Positions 63,891 to 64,000 of a stretch of DNA of 64,000 nucleotides are shown piece by piece (position 1 is the first letter of the stretch; each line of letters starts with the position of its first letter). Position numbers and translations under genes: made by a program. The stretch comes from an uncultured Armatimonadota bacterium (GTDB taxonomy: Bacteria; Armatimonadota; Fimbriimonadia; Fimbriimonadales; Fimbriimonadaceae): contig CAIUHP010000043.1 in assembly GCA_903899015.1 (NCBI GenBank), forward strand, positions 216,764-280,763. The letters are read 5' to 3'. The notes beneath the pieces are model-generated. The model was given only the letters and a program-made list of their open reading frames with translations, was not told the DNA's origin and did no database searches.

Positions 63891-64000
63891 GATGACCCAC
63901 ATGGAGTGTGAATTCCGTCTGGAATCACATCGATGAGAAAAGGCAAGCGTTACACAGAGGACGAGATCCTCAAAGTGCTCAAGGAAATCGAGGCTGGCGG
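63874..64000 (+). mobile_element. left end of an IS3-family insertion sequence
   Basis: Starts at TGACCTGTTCCCC, a terminal sequence of the TGACCTG type that I associate with the IS3 family (IS407-like branch), exactly where the deaminase homology stops. It is followed 60 bp later by the start of an orfA-like transposase gene. The right end is outside the window, so the target duplication cannot be checked. Confidence 0.72.
63933..64000 (+). CDS. IS3-family transposase OrfA, N-terminal fragment
   Basis: Only 22 codons lie in the window: 'MRKGKRYTEDEILKVLKE' and 'IEAG'. This matches the opening of IS3-type OrfA helix-turn-helix proteins ('KRYTEEQIIRILKEAEAG'-like). The frame is still open at the window edge. 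OrfB, with the DDE domain, would follow. Confidence 0.75.
   Translation, partial: MRKGKRYTEDEILKVLKEIEAG

Noticed and set aside
1..64000. CRISPR arrays, rRNA genes, prophage and replication origin
   Set aside because: I saw no regularly spaced repeats, no rRNA sequence, no phage structural genes and no dnaA or DnaA-box cluster, although the rpmH operon often lies near oriC.

Overview
The window is about 50% GC, gene-dense DNA from a free-living bacterium with an outer membrane, shown by porin and efflux genes, lipoproteins, a murein LD-carboxypeptidase and Tat and Sec signal peptides. It carries DUF1501, sulfatase, GH3 and GH127 genes, Ig-like repeat exoproteins, a strong overlap of rpmH with rnpA and several starts that look leaderless. 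On this basis my best guess is Armatimonadota (Fimbriimonadia-like), with Planctomycetota or Acidobacteriota as alternatives. This is inference, since no rRNA is present.

Layout. 0-9.4 kb: end of a PhoU-like gene, a CNNM/CorC-type transporter, two small secreted proteins, a DUF1501 protein, a malectin-GH3 glycosidase, a phosphodiester glycosidase and LdcA. 9.5-12.7 kb: the conserved rpmH-rnpA-yidD-yidC-jag operon with a clear terminator and heavily overlapping reading frames. 12.9-18.5 kb: leuC, a diguanylate cyclase, tRNA-Tyr and tRNA-Thr, a gene-poor patch and a hybrid histidine kinase. 18.5-24.6 kb: a four-gene overlapping operon, SET-domain methyltransferase > single-module NRPS with a Pls-type terminal domain > DUF418 membrane protein > phosphopantetheinyl transferase. 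It looks like a small biosynthetic locus for a non-alpha poly-amino acid or amino acid conjugate. 24.8-34 kb: a LamG protein, a class V aminotransferase, recQ, and two paralogous Ig-repeat exoproteins flanking a dead OprB-type porin gene. 34-46.6 kb: a transglutaminase, tandem SPFH proteins, GH127, MFS, an ABC1 kinase and an RND efflux pair.

46.7-56.6 kb is a nitrate/nitric-oxide island. It holds a rhodanese and a YgaP-like membrane protein, a 4Fe-4S electron-transfer protein, a Tat-exported Rieske protein, a NarI-like cytochrome b, a SLAC1/TehA-family channel, a NasA-type molybdoenzyme, a hemerythrin, an outer-membrane barrel, and an nsrR-fdx-ric operon. The two nitrate transcription units share an almost identical 16-bp TATGA-N6-TCAT-type site, and nsrR has a palindrome over its own -10.

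56.6-64 kb: a VOC protein, a sulfatase and a polysaccharide deacetylase. These are followed by an orphan IlvH-like ACT protein behind what looks like a complete attenuator (extended -10, leader peptide with Phe-Trp-Trp-Phe-Phe, competing hairpins, strong terminator), then a zinc-ribbon protein, a sorbosone-dehydrogenase-like lipoprotein, and an adenosine-deaminase gene cut by an IS3-type insertion sequence that runs off the window.
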